DNA of 64,000 bases from Leifsonia tongyongensis. GTDB lineage: Bacteria; Actinomycetota; Actinomycetes; Actinomycetales; Microbacteriaceae. This document shows, in pieces, positions 42,582 to 51,407 of this stretch. Positions within the stretch are counted from its first letter, which is position 1. The number at the start of each line of letters is the position of its first letter. Below the pieces are notes generated by a model, which did not search any database, was not told the DNA's origin, and worked only from the letters and a program-made list of their open reading frames with translations. The DNA lies in assembly GCF_010686705.1 (NCBI RefSeq), contig NZ_JAAGWY010000005.1, positions 1 to 64,000 on the forward strand, written 5' to 3'. The position numbers were made by a program, and so were the translations under genes.

Positions 42582-43763
42582 ATGGAACAGGAAGGTGGCG
42601 CGGGGCCGGGGTCGAACGGCCCACTCGAAGGCTTGCGGGTTCTCGACCTCACGAGCACGATGTCGGGGCCATTCTGCACCCTATTGTTAGCGCAGCTCGG
42701 GGCACTCGTGGACAAGATCGAGCCCCCGGTCGGAGATGTGCTGCGGCGCGTCCCAGGCGGCAAAAGCGCGACGATGTCACCGATCTTCCTCGCGTTCAAC
42801 GCCGGCAAGAGGTCGATATCGTTGAATCTCGGGGTCGAGTCGAATCGCGAGTTGCTCCGACGGTCGTTCCGGAGCTACGACGTGATCGTCCACAACATGC
42901 GACCGTCGGCAGCGGGACGAATCGGGCTCACCCAGACGGCCCTCAGTGAGGCGGGCTCCGACGCCGTTCTCTGCGAAATCGTCGGGTATGGACCAGGACC
43001 GTTTCAAGACCAGCCGGCGTACGACGACACAATTCAGGCTGCATCAGGGATGGCTTGGGTCCAAGGAAATGGTGCAACGCCGGAGTACGTGAGGACCGCA
43101 ATCGCCGACAAGACAGCAGGTATCTATGCCGCCCTGGCCGTGTGTGCAGAACTGAGCGGGCGGGCGCGAGGACGTGCCGCGCGAGCCGTAAAGATCCCCA
43201 TGCTGGAGACGCTCGCGGCCTTCACTACGATCGAACAGCTTGGGGGACTGACATTCGACCCTCCAACCGGTCCCGCCCTCTATGCCCGAACCGCGTCGCC
43301 GGAACGACGTCCGTACGCGACTGCAGACGGCTACATCAGCGTCATGATCTATACGGATCGACATTGGCGAGCGTTTCTCGCGGAGATAGGCCGAATGGAC
43401 CTCATCATCGACCCGCGGTTCGCCACGCTTGCGGGTCGCACCTCGAACATCGACGAGGTATATGAGTTCGTCGCCGAGCAGGTCGCTGAACGCACCACCG
43501 ACGAGTGGGTTCAAACACTGCGACGAATCGATGTACCGCACGCGAGAGTCAATTCGTTGGGCGACCTCTTCGAGGACCTGCAACTCGCGTCGGTGAAGAT
43601 GTTCGCGCCGCGTAGTCACCCGACCGAGGGAACTCTCCGGACTGCGCGCCCCCCGTTCCTCTTTGACGACGAACCACTCGCCGACCCCGGGTTTGCCGAG
43701 CAGCTCGGGGCGTCGACCGCGGCATTCATCGCGGAGCACTGCACCGTGGCGGCTGAAAGTTGA
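42582..43763 (+). CDS. CaiB/BaiF (family III) CoA-transferase, itaconate CoA-transferase-like
   Basis: A 393-residue acyl-CoA transferase. The N-terminal CoA-binding part is LRVLDLTSTMSGPFC and VDKIEPPVGDVLR. The catalytic Asp is in PAYDDTIQAASG (about D148). A late conserved stretch is IDVPHARVNSLGDL. Together with the MaoC and CitE genes it matches the itaconate route: CoA transfer to itaconate, hydration to citramalyl-CoA, cleavage to acetyl-CoA and pyruvate. Mesaconate or another C5 acid is possible. It starts right at the LysR box and overlaps the next gene. Confidence 0.87.
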   Translation: MEQEGGAGPGSNGPLEGLRVLDLTSTMSGPFCTLLLAQLGALVDKIEPPVGDVLRRVPGGKSATMSPIFLAFNAGKRSISLNLGVESNRELLRRSFRSYDVIVHNMRPSAAGRIGLTQTALSEAGSDAVLCEIVGYGPGPFQDQPAYDDTIQAASGMAWVQGNGATPEYVRTAIADKTAGIYAALAVCAELSGRARGRAARAVKIPMLETLAAFTTIEQLGGLTFDPPTGPALYARTASPERRPYATADGYISVMIYTDRHWRAFLAEIGRMDLIIDPRFATLAGRTSNIDEVYEFVAEQVAERTTDEWVQTLRRIDVPHARVNSLGDLFEDLQLASVKMFAPRSHPTEGTLRTARPPFLFDDEPLADPGFAEQLGASTAAFIAEHCTVAAES

Positions 43764-44245
43764 TGGGAGCCAACCGTCGAGTCGTGCAGAGGGGCTTGTA
43801 CTTCGACGAGATCGAAGAGGGTGCGACGTACGTTCACGCGCCGGGACGAACGGTGACCGAAGCCGACAACGTTCTCTTCACGACGCTGACAATGAACACC
43901 CAGTCACTTCATCTCGACGCTGCATGGTCGGAACGCACCGAGTTCGGCGAGCGACTAATGAACAGCATGTTCACCCTTTCCCTCCTTGTGGGACTTTCCG
44001 TGGCCCAACTGACGCAGGGAACGATCGTGGCAAACCTTGGACTAACCGATATTGCTTTCCCTTTGCCGGTTCGAGCGGGAGACACCCTCTACGCGGAGAC
44101 ACTGGTCTCCGCGAAACGTTTATCGACTTCGAGACCCGGACAAGGCATCGTGACGTTTCTCCACACGATGCGGAATCATCACGCCGACGCCGTCGCGACA
44201 GCGCGTCGAACCGCCCTGGTCCTGTTGTCTGGAAGCATTAAATGA
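43763..44245 (+). CDS. MaoC-family hydratase, itaconyl-CoA hydratase-like
   Basis: A 160-residue hot-dog-fold hydratase. The motif DNVLFTTLTMNTQSLHLD holds the catalytic Asp and His as in R-hydratases and mesaconyl/itaconyl-CoA hydratases. LNS-type and YAETLV strands complete the fold. ATG at 43763 shares a base with the CaiB stop (TGATG), so the genes are coupled. It overlaps the citE-like gene by ATGA. It would hydrate the CoA ester made by the CaiB enzyme. Confidence 0.83.
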   Translation: MGANRRVVQRGLYFDEIEEGATYVHAPGRTVTEADNVLFTTLTMNTQSLHLDAAWSERTEFGERLMNSMFTLSLLVGLSVAQLTQGTIVANLGLTDIAFPLPVRAGDTLYAETLVSAKRLSTSRPGQGIVTFLHTMRNHHADAVATARRTALVLLSGSIK

Positions 44246-45057
44246 GCTTGGGACCGGCGCTACTCTTCTGCCCCGCCGACAGATCCGACCGTTACGCAAA
44301 AGCCGCCATCTCGGCGGACGCCGTCATCCTTGATCTCGAAGACGCTGTCGCTCCTTTACGGAAGGAGTACGCGCGCGAGTGCCTCGTCGCATCGCGGCTC
44401 GACCCTGCGGGCATCATCGTCAGGATCAATCCGGTAGGCACGCCCGATTATCAACTCGACCTCGAAGCGCTGGCGGAGACGCACTATCGACACCTCATGC
44501 TTGCGAAAACCGAAAGACCGTCGCAGATCGATGAACTTCATGGACTCGGATTCAGCGTCACCGCCCTGTGCGAAACGGCGGCCGGCGTTCAAAACGCTCC
44601 CAAAATCGCGTACCACCCTGCTGTGGCTGCCCTGATGTGGGGTGCAGAGGACCTCCTCGCAAGTATGGGCGGGAGATCCAGCAGGCTGCCCACCGGAAAT
44701 TACAGGGATGTCGCGCGCGAAGCGAGGTCGCGGATACTCATCGCTGCCCATGCTGCCGGCAAGCTGGCGATCGACGCCGTATACCTCGACATCCCAGACC
44801 TCGATGGCCTGGCCAAGGAAGCTGAAGACGCGGCAGCGAGCGGCTTCGCGGCCACCGCCTGTGTTCATCCAACCCAAATCGAGACGGTGCGAAGCGCTTA
44901 CGCCCCGACCGACGCTGAGGTGGTGTGGGCGACCAGTGTCCTTGAAGCGTCACACGCCCAGCAGGGGGTATTCCAGCTTCGTGGCCAGATGGTCGACGAG
45001 CCACTACTTCGGCAGGCGCGTACCGTCCTCGTCAAGGTGCGCGAGCCTGACATTTGA
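44242..45057 (+). CDS. CitE/HpcH-type lyase, citramalyl-CoA lyase-like
   Basis: A 271-residue TIM-barrel C-C lyase. Family signatures are LLFCPADRSDRY, ILDLEDAVAP (metal ligand Glu), RINPVG, LCETAAGV and GAEDL. It would split citramalyl-CoA to acetyl-CoA and pyruvate as the last step of the operon. Malyl-CoA or 3-hydroxy-3-methylglutaryl-CoA-like substrates are alternatives. It is coupled to the MaoC gene and ends 6 bp from the convergent IclR remnant. Confidence 0.86.
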   Translation: MSLGPALLFCPADRSDRYAKAAISADAVILDLEDAVAPLRKEYARECLVASRLDPAGIIVRINPVGTPDYQLDLEALAETHYRHLMLAKTERPSQIDELHGLGFSVTALCETAAGVQNAPKIAYHPAVAALMWGAEDLLASMGGRSSRLPTGNYRDVAREARSRILIAAHAAGKLAIDAVYLDIPDLDGLAKEAEDAAASGFAATACVHPTQIETVRSAYAPTDAEVVWATSVLEASHAQQGVFQLRGQMVDEPLLRQARTVLVKVREPDI

Positions 45058-45063
45058 CCTGGG

Positions 45064-45865
45064 TTACGAGAGTCGCGCTGCCACTCGCTCACCGAGATCG
45101 TGGGCGCACGTGATGACCAGATGCGACAGATCAGATTCAACGCCAGGGTGGAACCGCTGGCGGGGCAGGATAATCCCGATGCTGCTCGACACCTCGTTCC
45201 CAACCCAAATAGGCGCCGCTACCCCGACGGCACCAAGGTTCACTTCGTCGTCACTGATCGCGTAGCCGCGCTCGCGGACGAAAACGTGAGTCTGCTCGAG
45301 CTCCGCGGCAGAGTGCGGCGTCCGGGGAGTAAGTCCTGACAGTCCTCGCTCAACTACGGCACGGACCTCGCCCTCAGGGCGAAAGGCGAGTATCGCGTGC
45401 GACGACGCACCTGCGTACATGGGTCCAGGTGAGAAGTTCGGGCACGAACCGGATGCTGAACTTGCTGGCAACGCTTTCGACGAACATGCGCTCCCCGCGG
45501 TACCGATCGTAGACGGTCAGCACTGCGGTCTCGCCAGTCTCGTCCTGCAATCGCTCGAGAAGAGCGCGAGCCTCTGCGTACGGATGCTGGCGTTGTCCGA
45601 GCGCGGACAATCGGAAGAACTCCCATCCGAGTTGCCAGGACCCCGAGGCATTCTGTGCCACCAGGCCAGTCGCGCTGGCCGCGTCCAACGTCCGTTGGAC
45701 AGAGGACGGCGGAGCCCCTAAGGTGCGCGAAAGCTCGCGTACCCCGACGCTTCCAGTGGCACTATCGACCAACACGCTCAGAAGCCGGGAAACGGCGCCA
45801 ATTGGATTCCGTTCACGGCGCTCAGAGGTCGCCGCTCCATCAGGACTATTCATTTCGTCCTTCAT
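45064..45865 (-). pseudogene. IclR-family regulator, frameshifted
   Basis: The N-terminal half (from ATG 45865) has the IclR winged HTH (VGVRELSRTLGAPPSSVQRTL) and the first part of the effector domain, up to RFVPELLTWT. The rest, PMYAGASSHAILAFRPEGE to the end at 45064, is in another frame. The two halves join naturally near 45420, where the frame is off by one (+1, or two bases missing). The gene is therefore inactive or the sequence has an error. It lies behind the citramalyl operon and ahead of the cupin gene. Confidence 0.75.
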
Positions 45866-45889
45866 CTTTGGAGAGTCCAGCGTATGGAC

Positions 45890-46282
45890 CTAGTCGAATC
45901 CGTGACGAATGGCCTTCGTCGAATCTTCGCCGTATGGCGGGCTGTAGATCACGAGAAGCGACGCGGGTTCGGCGCTGGTCACTGTGAAAACATGGGGAAC
46001 TCCCGCGGGAAAGAAGCAAGCCTCTCCCGGGATCATGTCAAACCTGTCGTCACCAACTTCGACAGCAGCGGACCCGCTCAGAAGGAAACACGCTTGTTCC
46101 ATGCCGGGATGGGAGTGAGGCAGTGCCTTTCCCGCCGCGTCGAGAGTTCCGAGTAGAACCTCCATCTGTTCAGCGCCCACATCAGGGCCAATCAGTCGGC
46201 GATTTACCGTCCCGACATGATTTGCGGGGGAGAAGCCGGGCACTTCGTTTGGCCGTATGTGAAATCGCGACAGTTCAGACAC
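45890..46282 (-). CDS. Cupin-domain protein
   Basis: A 130-residue single cupin. Motif 1 is LPHSHPGMEQACFLLSG (two His and a Glu as metal ligands), motif 2 FFPAGVPHVF (His). It has no signal peptide or HTH. Small cupins in catabolic loci serve as isomerases, dioxygenases or sugar-binding sensors; this one cannot be assigned. It is on the same strand as the IclR remnant, 24 bp upstream of it. Confidence 0.82.
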   Translation of the reverse strand: MSELSRFHIRPNEVPGFSPANHVGTVNRRLIGPDVGAEQMEVLLGTLDAAGKALPHSHPGMEQACFLLSGSAAVEVGDDRFDMIPGEACFFPAGVPHVFTVTSAEPASLLVIYSPPYGEDSTKAIRHGFD

Positions 46283-46385
46283 GTTTCCGTCCTTGTCTCA
46301 AACCACTCTCTATAGGCCTTCTTAGCGTACATGCGTACGCTTAGAAGAAGCGACCGGTGATCGACGGTCGAATACGCTTTGGTCG

Positions 46386-46447
46386 ACCACCGTCACCCTC
46401 GACGAGGGCTGCAGCTCGCCGTTGACGGTTCGGCCCGCAAGACGGGG
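46386..46447. repeat. Degenerate 62-bp duplication, copy 1
   Basis: It aligns without gaps to 62853-62914, about three quarters identical by eye, with the shared blocks ACCACC, GGGCTG, TTGACGGT and CCGCA. On the minus strand both could encode the similar peptide TVN/K-x-E-x-QP-S/A-S (TVNGELQPSSRV against TVKAERQPASTV). Both may be decayed remnants of one gene. The surrounding gap 46283-46567 shows nothing else except the ribosome site of the GntR gene. Confidence 0.5.
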
Positions 46448-46567
46448 AGACAGTTGTTAGCGCTCTACGTGGACACGTTGCGGAGCGTCGATTCGGCCGC
46501 CCGGTGATGCCGATGCGGGACGGTACTCTTACGGTGGCGCACACGTTGGCGCCGGTGTTGAGGAGGA

Positions 46568-47233
46568 ATGTTGGCTGAATATACCCCGGTGCGGCAGCCG
46601 ATCGCTGATCAAATGTACGAGGTCCTGCTCCGCCAATTCATGAACGGCTCGCGTGCGGCAGGCGAGAGTTTGAACATCGGGGCGCTTTCCCGCGAACTGA
46701 ATGTCAGTCAAACACCGTTGCGTGAGGCGCTGGCCCGGCTCGAGCACACTGGCCTGGTCCGTCGCGAAGCTCTGCGCGGATACCGCGTGGCACCAATGAT
46801 GAGTCGCAATGAGATCGCGCAGTTGATGGACGCTCGACTGCTCTTGGAGCCGAAGTTGGCTTCAGAAGCGGCCCTGCGGGCGACGCCGGTGTTCTTGCGT
46901 GCGATAAACGAAACGGTGAGGGATTTCGCAAGCGCCGAACCTCGGGCGGATGTCGAAAGTGAGGAATTCGGCCTCTATTGGAGCGCTGACCATCGCTTTC
47001 ACACCTTGATCGCCTCGCAGGCAGGGAACCCCTTCCTCGAGACTGCTTACGACGCGCTAAGTGGGCAGATTCAACGCTTCAGGCTCTTCTCCAAGATGGG
47101 GCACACCGGACTCGACGCTGCCGTACCAGAGCATGAGGTGATCCTGAAAGCGCTCGAAGCGGGTGATCCGGTCGCCGCAAGCGAGGCGATGCGATCTCAT
47201 ATCGAAGGCGCCATGCGGCGGTCGATCGGCTGA
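46568..47233 (+). CDS. GntR/FadR-family transcriptional regulator
   Basis: A 221-residue regulator with an N-terminal winged HTH (GESLNIGALSRELNVSQTPLREALARLE) and a C-terminal FCD effector domain (about 85-215, helices with His and Asp ligands such as ADHRFHTLI). AGGAGG lies only two bases before ATG 46568, so TTG at 46571 may be the true start. The palindrome ATAGTATTG-T-CAATACTAT lies directly downstream ahead of the next operon and recurs at 53988, so it is its likely operator. Confidence 0.9.
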   Translation: MLAEYTPVRQPIADQMYEVLLRQFMNGSRAAGESLNIGALSRELNVSQTPLREALARLEHTGLVRREALRGYRVAPMMSRNEIAQLMDARLLLEPKLASEAALRATPVFLRAINETVRDFASAEPRADVESEEFGLYWSADHRFHTLIASQAGNPFLETAYDALSGQIQRFRLFSKMGHTGLDAAVPEHEVILKALEAGDPVAASEAMRSHIEGAMRRSIG

Positions 47234-47269
47234 CATGTTAAGACCGGGCTGGTTGCAGGCTTCCTAACT

Positions 47270-47288
47270 ATAGTATTGTCAATACTAT
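47270..47288. promoter_or_regulatory. GntR-type operator, copy 1
   Basis: ATAGTATTG-T-CAATACTAT is a perfect 9-1-9 palindrome. It lies about 100 bp upstream of the metallo-hydrolase operon and just behind the GntR gene. A near-identical copy is at 53988-54006. Confidence 0.8.
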
Positions 47289-47385
47289 TGAATCTGTTCG
47301 CGTTGAGGAGGCGACTACGAGAATGGCGACCCCACGACTTGACGTCAGCGCGCCGCAACGAGTTGATCGGTCTGCGGAGTAGGCC

Positions 47386-48153
47386 ATGTACAGCGCGATA
47401 CCGCTCGTTCATGGCTTTCCGGGAAAGTCGCGATCACATGGAGCTTTCGGCTGGAGCAGCCTCTGGCTGCTCCAGGATGACGAGAGGCGTGTGCTCGTGG
47501 ACACCGGGCCGCCGTCATACATCCCTCTAATACACAGTGGACTCGCGAGCGCGGGTTTGAGCGCCGCCGACATTACGGATGTAGTTGTCACCCATTTGCA
47601 CTGGGATCACGTCAGCAACTTCACTGTCTTTCCAAACGCAACGACATGGGTCGGGGAAGACGAACTAGCCTGGGCCAGCACTCTCCCGGCCGGAACCCAG
47701 TTCAGTCCGGACCTGCACATCCAGGAGCTCTTACGCCGGGGCGATGGGGTCGGAAGAATCCGCCCGGGACGTGAAGTGCTTCCCGGGATCCACGTGATCG
47801 CCAGCCCGGGACACACGCCTGGGCATCTGGCACTCACCGCGGACACAACGACGGGAACCTTCATTTTCGCTGGCGACGCGGTGAAGAACGTCAATGAATT
47901 ACGAACGCTCAACGTGGAATTCACCATGAGCGAGGCCGACAGTCGCCGGAGTGTCCAGAGATTGCGGGCCCTCCTTCGAGACACGAACGGGCTCCTCATC
48001 CCGGGTCATGATGTGCCCCTTCGGGCGGACGGCAATGGGTTCGCGCGAGTACAAGGCCAAGTAGCTCAGATCGGCTACATCGACGACGAGGGCGAAGTCG
48101 ATCGCAGCATCGGCGACCGGACGCTCGACAGCAATACGACGGAGGAAGCGTGA
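47386..48153 (+). CDS. Metallo-beta-lactamase-fold hydrolase
   Basis: A 255-residue zinc hydrolase. The metal motif HLHWDH (HxHxDH) is at about residues 69-74. Further ligands lie in SPGHTPGHLAL, in FAGDAV and near the end (IPGHDVPLR). The layout resembles lactonase-type members. First in the GntR-controlled sugar-acid operon, it may open a lactone made by the dehydrogenase encoded next. It overlaps the next gene by 4 bases (GTGA). Confidence 0.87.
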   Translation: MYSAIPLVHGFPGKSRSHGAFGWSSLWLLQDDERRVLVDTGPPSYIPLIHSGLASAGLSAADITDVVVTHLHWDHVSNFTVFPNATTWVGEDELAWASTLPAGTQFSPDLHIQELLRRGDGVGRIRPGREVLPGIHVIASPGHTPGHLALTADTTTGTFIFAGDAVKNVNELRTLNVEFTMSEADSRRSVQRLRALLRDTNGLLIPGHDVPLRADGNGFARVQGQVAQIGYIDDEGEVDRSIGDRTLDSNTTEEA

Positions 48154-48926
48154 GAGTCCTTTACACCGGGTCCGCGGGGAGGATGGCTGTAGTCATCCGG
48201 GAGGGGCTCGCCAGCAGGTACGACCAGGTCGTCCTTTACCAGCGGACCGCGACAGGCGAGCTCCATCCCAATGAGACGATCGTCGTCGGCGACCTGACAG
48301 ACCTTGGCGCCCTCGTCGCGGCCGCACAAGGCGTCGACGTGATCGTTCACCTCGGCGGGAAGGCGGACGAATCGGATTTCGCCGAGATCCTCTCCTCGAA
48401 CATCGTCGGCAGTTACAACGTCTTCGAAGCAGCCCGGCGGGCCGGTGTGCGTCGCGTTGTCTACGCGAGCTCAAATCACGTGGTCGGCTTCTACCCGGCT
48501 GCGGAGACAGTGAATGAGGACACTCCGGTCCGACCGGACAGCTACTACGGAGCCTCAAAAGTCTTCGGAGAGGCGCTGGGCAGGCTCTACCACGACAAGT
48601 GGGGCATGGAAGTTGTGGCACTTCGAATCGGCATCTTCCGACAACGCCCGGCCGATCGCCGGCAACTGGCGTTGTGGCTCAGCCCGCAAGACAGCGTCGA
48701 ACTCATTGCCCGCTCGATCGAAGCCGACGGGATCGGCTACCTCTTGGCGTATGGATCGTCGGCGAATCGAGACTCCTGGTGGGACAGCACCCGCTCCTGG
48801 GAAGCGCTCGGCTACCACCCCAACGACGATGCAGCCGACTACCAATCCGACATCGAAGAGGTCACCGAGCCTGAGCGCTACGGTGGCGTATTCACGGCCG
48901 CCGATTATCAAGGAGGAGTCTGGTGA
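48150..48926 (+). CDS. NAD-dependent epimerase/dehydratase, uronate dehydrogenase-like
   Basis: A 258-residue short-chain (extended) dehydrogenase. The N-terminal nucleotide motif is degenerate (YTGSAGRMAVV), the active-site Ser region is YASSNHVVGFY, and the catalytic Tyr/Lys is YYGASK. SSNHVVGFY and the length fit uronate dehydrogenases, which oxidise hexuronates to aldaro-lactones. Such a lactone would suit the adjacent metallo-hydrolase. The start is GTG at 48150. Confidence 0.83.
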   Translation: MRVLYTGSAGRMAVVIREGLASRYDQVVLYQRTATGELHPNETIVVGDLTDLGALVAAAQGVDVIVHLGGKADESDFAEILSSNIVGSYNVFEAARRAGVRRVVYASSNHVVGFYPAAETVNEDTPVRPDSYYGASKVFGEALGRLYHDKWGMEVVALRIGIFRQRPADRRQLALWLSPQDSVELIARSIEADGIGYLLAYGSSANRDSWWDSTRSWEALGYHPNDDAADYQSDIEEVTEPERYGGVFTAADYQGGVW

Positions 48927-49918
48927 CCGACCCACGCTCACCCGTTGTGCTGATCACTACAGCGTTCCTCAAGCCGGGCGGCGAGGTCGACTCCCGCCTG
49001 CAGGAAGCTGGCGCGCGGGTGATTTTCATCCCGAAGCCGAATGAGGAACCCGGTCGCTTCCGTAAGGCGCTCGGCGAAGCGGATGCTGTGATCGCCGGCA
49101 CGCACCCGGTCACTGCCGAGATGATCGACGCTGCTCCGTTCCTCCGGGTCATCGCACGCACGGGCGTCGGCTACGACAATGTCGACGTCGACGCCGCATC
49201 CCGGCACGGCGTTGCAGTTTGCGTGACGCCGGGGGCGAATCGGCAGGCCGTCGCTGAGCACGTTTTTGCTCTAATGCTGGCCGCAGCGCGCGACGTACCG
49301 GACAACATCGCTGAGGTCACCACCGGCAAGTGGACGCAACGCTCGGGACGGGAACTCTCAGGCGCGACACTCGGCATCGTGGGCCTCGGATCCATCGGAA
49401 AGACCGTCGCCCTGCTGGGTCGTGCGTTCGGCATGCGGGTGGTCGCCTACGATCCGTACTTCGACTCGCAGTTCGGGGAGGATCACGACGTGAAGCAGGT
49501 CGAGCTGGGGGAGCTTCTCTCGATTGCAGACTTCATCACACTGCATCTTTTCCTCGACTCGACCACGAAGCATCTCATCGACGCACAGGCGTTGGCACGT
49601 ACCAAACCAGGCGCCATCGTCATCAACACGGCCCGGGGCGGAATCATCGACGAAAACGCGCTGGCCGACGCGGTCCGTTCCGGTGGACTCGGCGGCGCAG
49701 GATTGGACGTCTTCGAAACCGAACCCCTCCCGGTCACCTCCCCGCTCGTCGGCCTTCCGAGAGTGATCACCACGGGCCATGTGGCGGGTGCTACCCAGGA
49801 AGCCCGAACGCGATCCGGCCTCCTTGCAGCCGAAATTGTCCTGGCCGCGCTGAAAGGCGACAACGTTCCGCACTCCGTAAATGGAGACAAACTGACCGTG
49901 AGCGCAGGCATCGCATGA
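48923..49918 (+). CDS. D-isomer-specific 2-hydroxyacid dehydrogenase
   Basis: A 331-residue NAD(P)-dependent dehydrogenase of the phosphoglycerate/hydroxypyruvate reductase type. The Rossmann motif is GIVGLGSIGK, catalytic Arg is in INTARGGIIDENAL, and Glu and His lie further on (FETEPLP, TGHVAG). It would interconvert a 2-hydroxy and a 2-oxo acid in the operon. It starts by GTGA overlap and its stop overlaps the isomerase start. Confidence 0.9.
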   Translation: MTDPRSPVVLITTAFLKPGGEVDSRLQEAGARVIFIPKPNEEPGRFRKALGEADAVIAGTHPVTAEMIDAAPFLRVIARTGVGYDNVDVDAASRHGVAVCVTPGANRQAVAEHVFALMLAAARDVPDNIAEVTTGKWTQRSGRELSGATLGIVGLGSIGKTVALLGRAFGMRVVAYDPYFDSQFGEDHDVKQVELGELLSIADFITLHLFLDSTTKHLIDAQALARTKPGAIVINTARGGIIDENALADAVRSGGLGGAGLDVFETEPLPVTSPLVGLPRVITTGHVAGATQEARTRSGLLAAEIVLAALKGDNVPHSVNGDKLTVSAGIA

Positions 49919-50751
49919 TCGTCGAGACACAAAAGGGCCCGGTGAAGCTCGCAGCGAATCTCAAATGGCTCTTCACCGACCTGCCGTTCCTGGACCGCTT
50001 CGATGCGGCGGCCGCAGCAGGCTTCACCGGAGTCGAATACTCCTCCCCATACGAATTCGTGCCCGTCGAACTGCACAAGCGACTCGATTCGACTGGCCTC
50101 GCGCAGATCCTGATCAATACCCCGGCGGGCACCGCCGGTTCTCCCACCCAGAACGGGGCGGCGGCCGTTCCCGGTGCAGAGGCCGAGTTCCGAGACGGCG
50201 TCAAACGCGCACTCGAGTACGCGACGACTCTTGGCGCTGGGCTCATTCATCTGATGGCCGGGCTTCGACCGCAGGGAGTCTCTGCTTCCGATTCGATGTC
50301 ACTGTACGTCGACAACGTCGCCTGGGCTGCAGAACAGGCCTCACCAACTGGGGTGCGACTCGTTCTCGAAGCGATCAACAAGCGGGACGTTCCCCGGTTT
50401 GCGCTCGACTCATTCGAGGATGCAGCGGAGGTCGCCCAATCCGTTGATCCGAAAACCATCGCCGTCTTGTTTGACGTCTATCACGCTCAGGTCGACCGCG
50501 GGAATCTGATCGAGCGGTTCAACGCTCTCCTACCCTCGATCGGCCATGTGCAAGTCGCCGACAACCCGGGCCGCGGAGAACCCGGGACTGGGGAAATCGC
50601 ATACGCGAATGTGCTCGCCAACGTCGCTGCCAGCGGATACGACGGGTGGGTCGGCTGCGAATACCGTCCCGTCACGAACACGATCGCTGGGCTCCGGTGG
50701 ATTGATGATCTGACCCCGGGAACCGTCGGCAAAGATTGGAGAGACCAATGA
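49915..50751 (+). CDS. Hydroxypyruvate isomerase family protein (Hyi/OtnI-like)
   Basis: A 278-residue TIM-barrel sugar isomerase. Typical segments are ANLKWLFTDLPFLDRFDAAA near the start, VLEAINKRDVPRF (metal Glu), LFDVYHAQ and CEYRPV near the end. Together with the DUF1537 kinase downstream it points to the four-carbon acid-sugar (tetronate) route, in which OtnI isomerises 2-oxo-tetronate to 3-oxo-tetronate. ATG at 49915 overlaps the dehydrogenase stop; the frame upstream is an antisense-like reading of that gene. Confidence 0.87.
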   Translation: MIVETQKGPVKLAANLKWLFTDLPFLDRFDAAAAAGFTGVEYSSPYEFVPVELHKRLDSTGLAQILINTPAGTAGSPTQNGAAAVPGAEAEFRDGVKRALEYATTLGAGLIHLMAGLRPQGVSASDSMSLYVDNVAWAAEQASPTGVRLVLEAINKRDVPRFALDSFEDAAEVAQSVDPKTIAVLFDVYHAQVDRGNLIERFNALLPSIGHVQVADNPGRGEPGTGEIAYANVLANVAASGYDGWVGCEYRPVTNTIAGLRWIDDLTPGTVGKDWRDQ

Positions 50752-51407
50752 CTGACGAACCGCTGATCGCTCTCATCAGCGCGACGACTGCAGCGATCCC
50801 CGCCGCTACCGCGGCTATCCACGAGCGAATTCCAGGCGCGAAGGTCTGGAACATCGTCGACGACCGGCTCCTCACCGACGCCCAGGCAGCCGGGGGAGTG
50901 ACTCCAGAGCTCGAGCAACGGATGGGAAGACTCATCGAGCATGCCTTGATTGAGAAGCCCGATTCTGTGCTGCTGACGTGCTCCCAATACGGCTGGGTCG
51001 CACGGCGCAACGAATCGGCTATCCCAGTCCTTCCACCGGACGATGCGGCGTTCGAGCAGGTCGTGGCACGCGGGGCTCGATCGATTCTCGTGCTCGCCTC
51101 CATTGAGAGCGCACGCGCTGATACGGTCACCCGGCTGACAGACACTCTCGAGGCCGCCGGGATCAACGTGGACATCGATAGCCGAGTCGTCGCTGGCGCA
51201 TCCGATCGCGCAGCGCAAGGAGACAATGTCGGGCTCTTGGATCTTCTTCTATCAGCCTCGGCCGGCAGTCACGACGCGGTCTTCCTTGCTCAGTACTCAC
51301 TCGCAACAGTTGCTAACGACCTGGCGGCGGCCACCGGGAAGCAAGTTATCAGCGGACCGTCCGCGGCGGCCGACTCCATCGCGGACTGGCTCGGACGGAC
51401 GAGATGA
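50748..51407 (+). CDS. Asp/Glu/hydantoin racemase-like protein
   Basis: A 219-residue protein with an Asp/Glu-racemase-like fold: ALISATTAAIPAA at the start, one catalytic-type Cys in LLTCSQYG (about residue 79), and FLAQYSL where the second Cys of true racemases would be, so that Cys is missing. It may therefore be an isomerase or decarboxylase-like enzyme acting on a sugar acid. It is coupled on both sides (ATGA) in the operon. Confidence 0.72.
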   Translation: MTDEPLIALISATTAAIPAATAAIHERIPGAKVWNIVDDRLLTDAQAAGGVTPELEQRMGRLIEHALIEKPDSVLLTCSQYGWVARRNESAIPVLPPDDAAFEQVVARGARSILVLASIESARADTVTRLTDTLEAAGINVDIDSRVVAGASDRAAQGDNVGLLDLLLSASAGSHDAVFLAQYSLATVANDLAAATGKQVISGPSAAADSIADWLGRTR

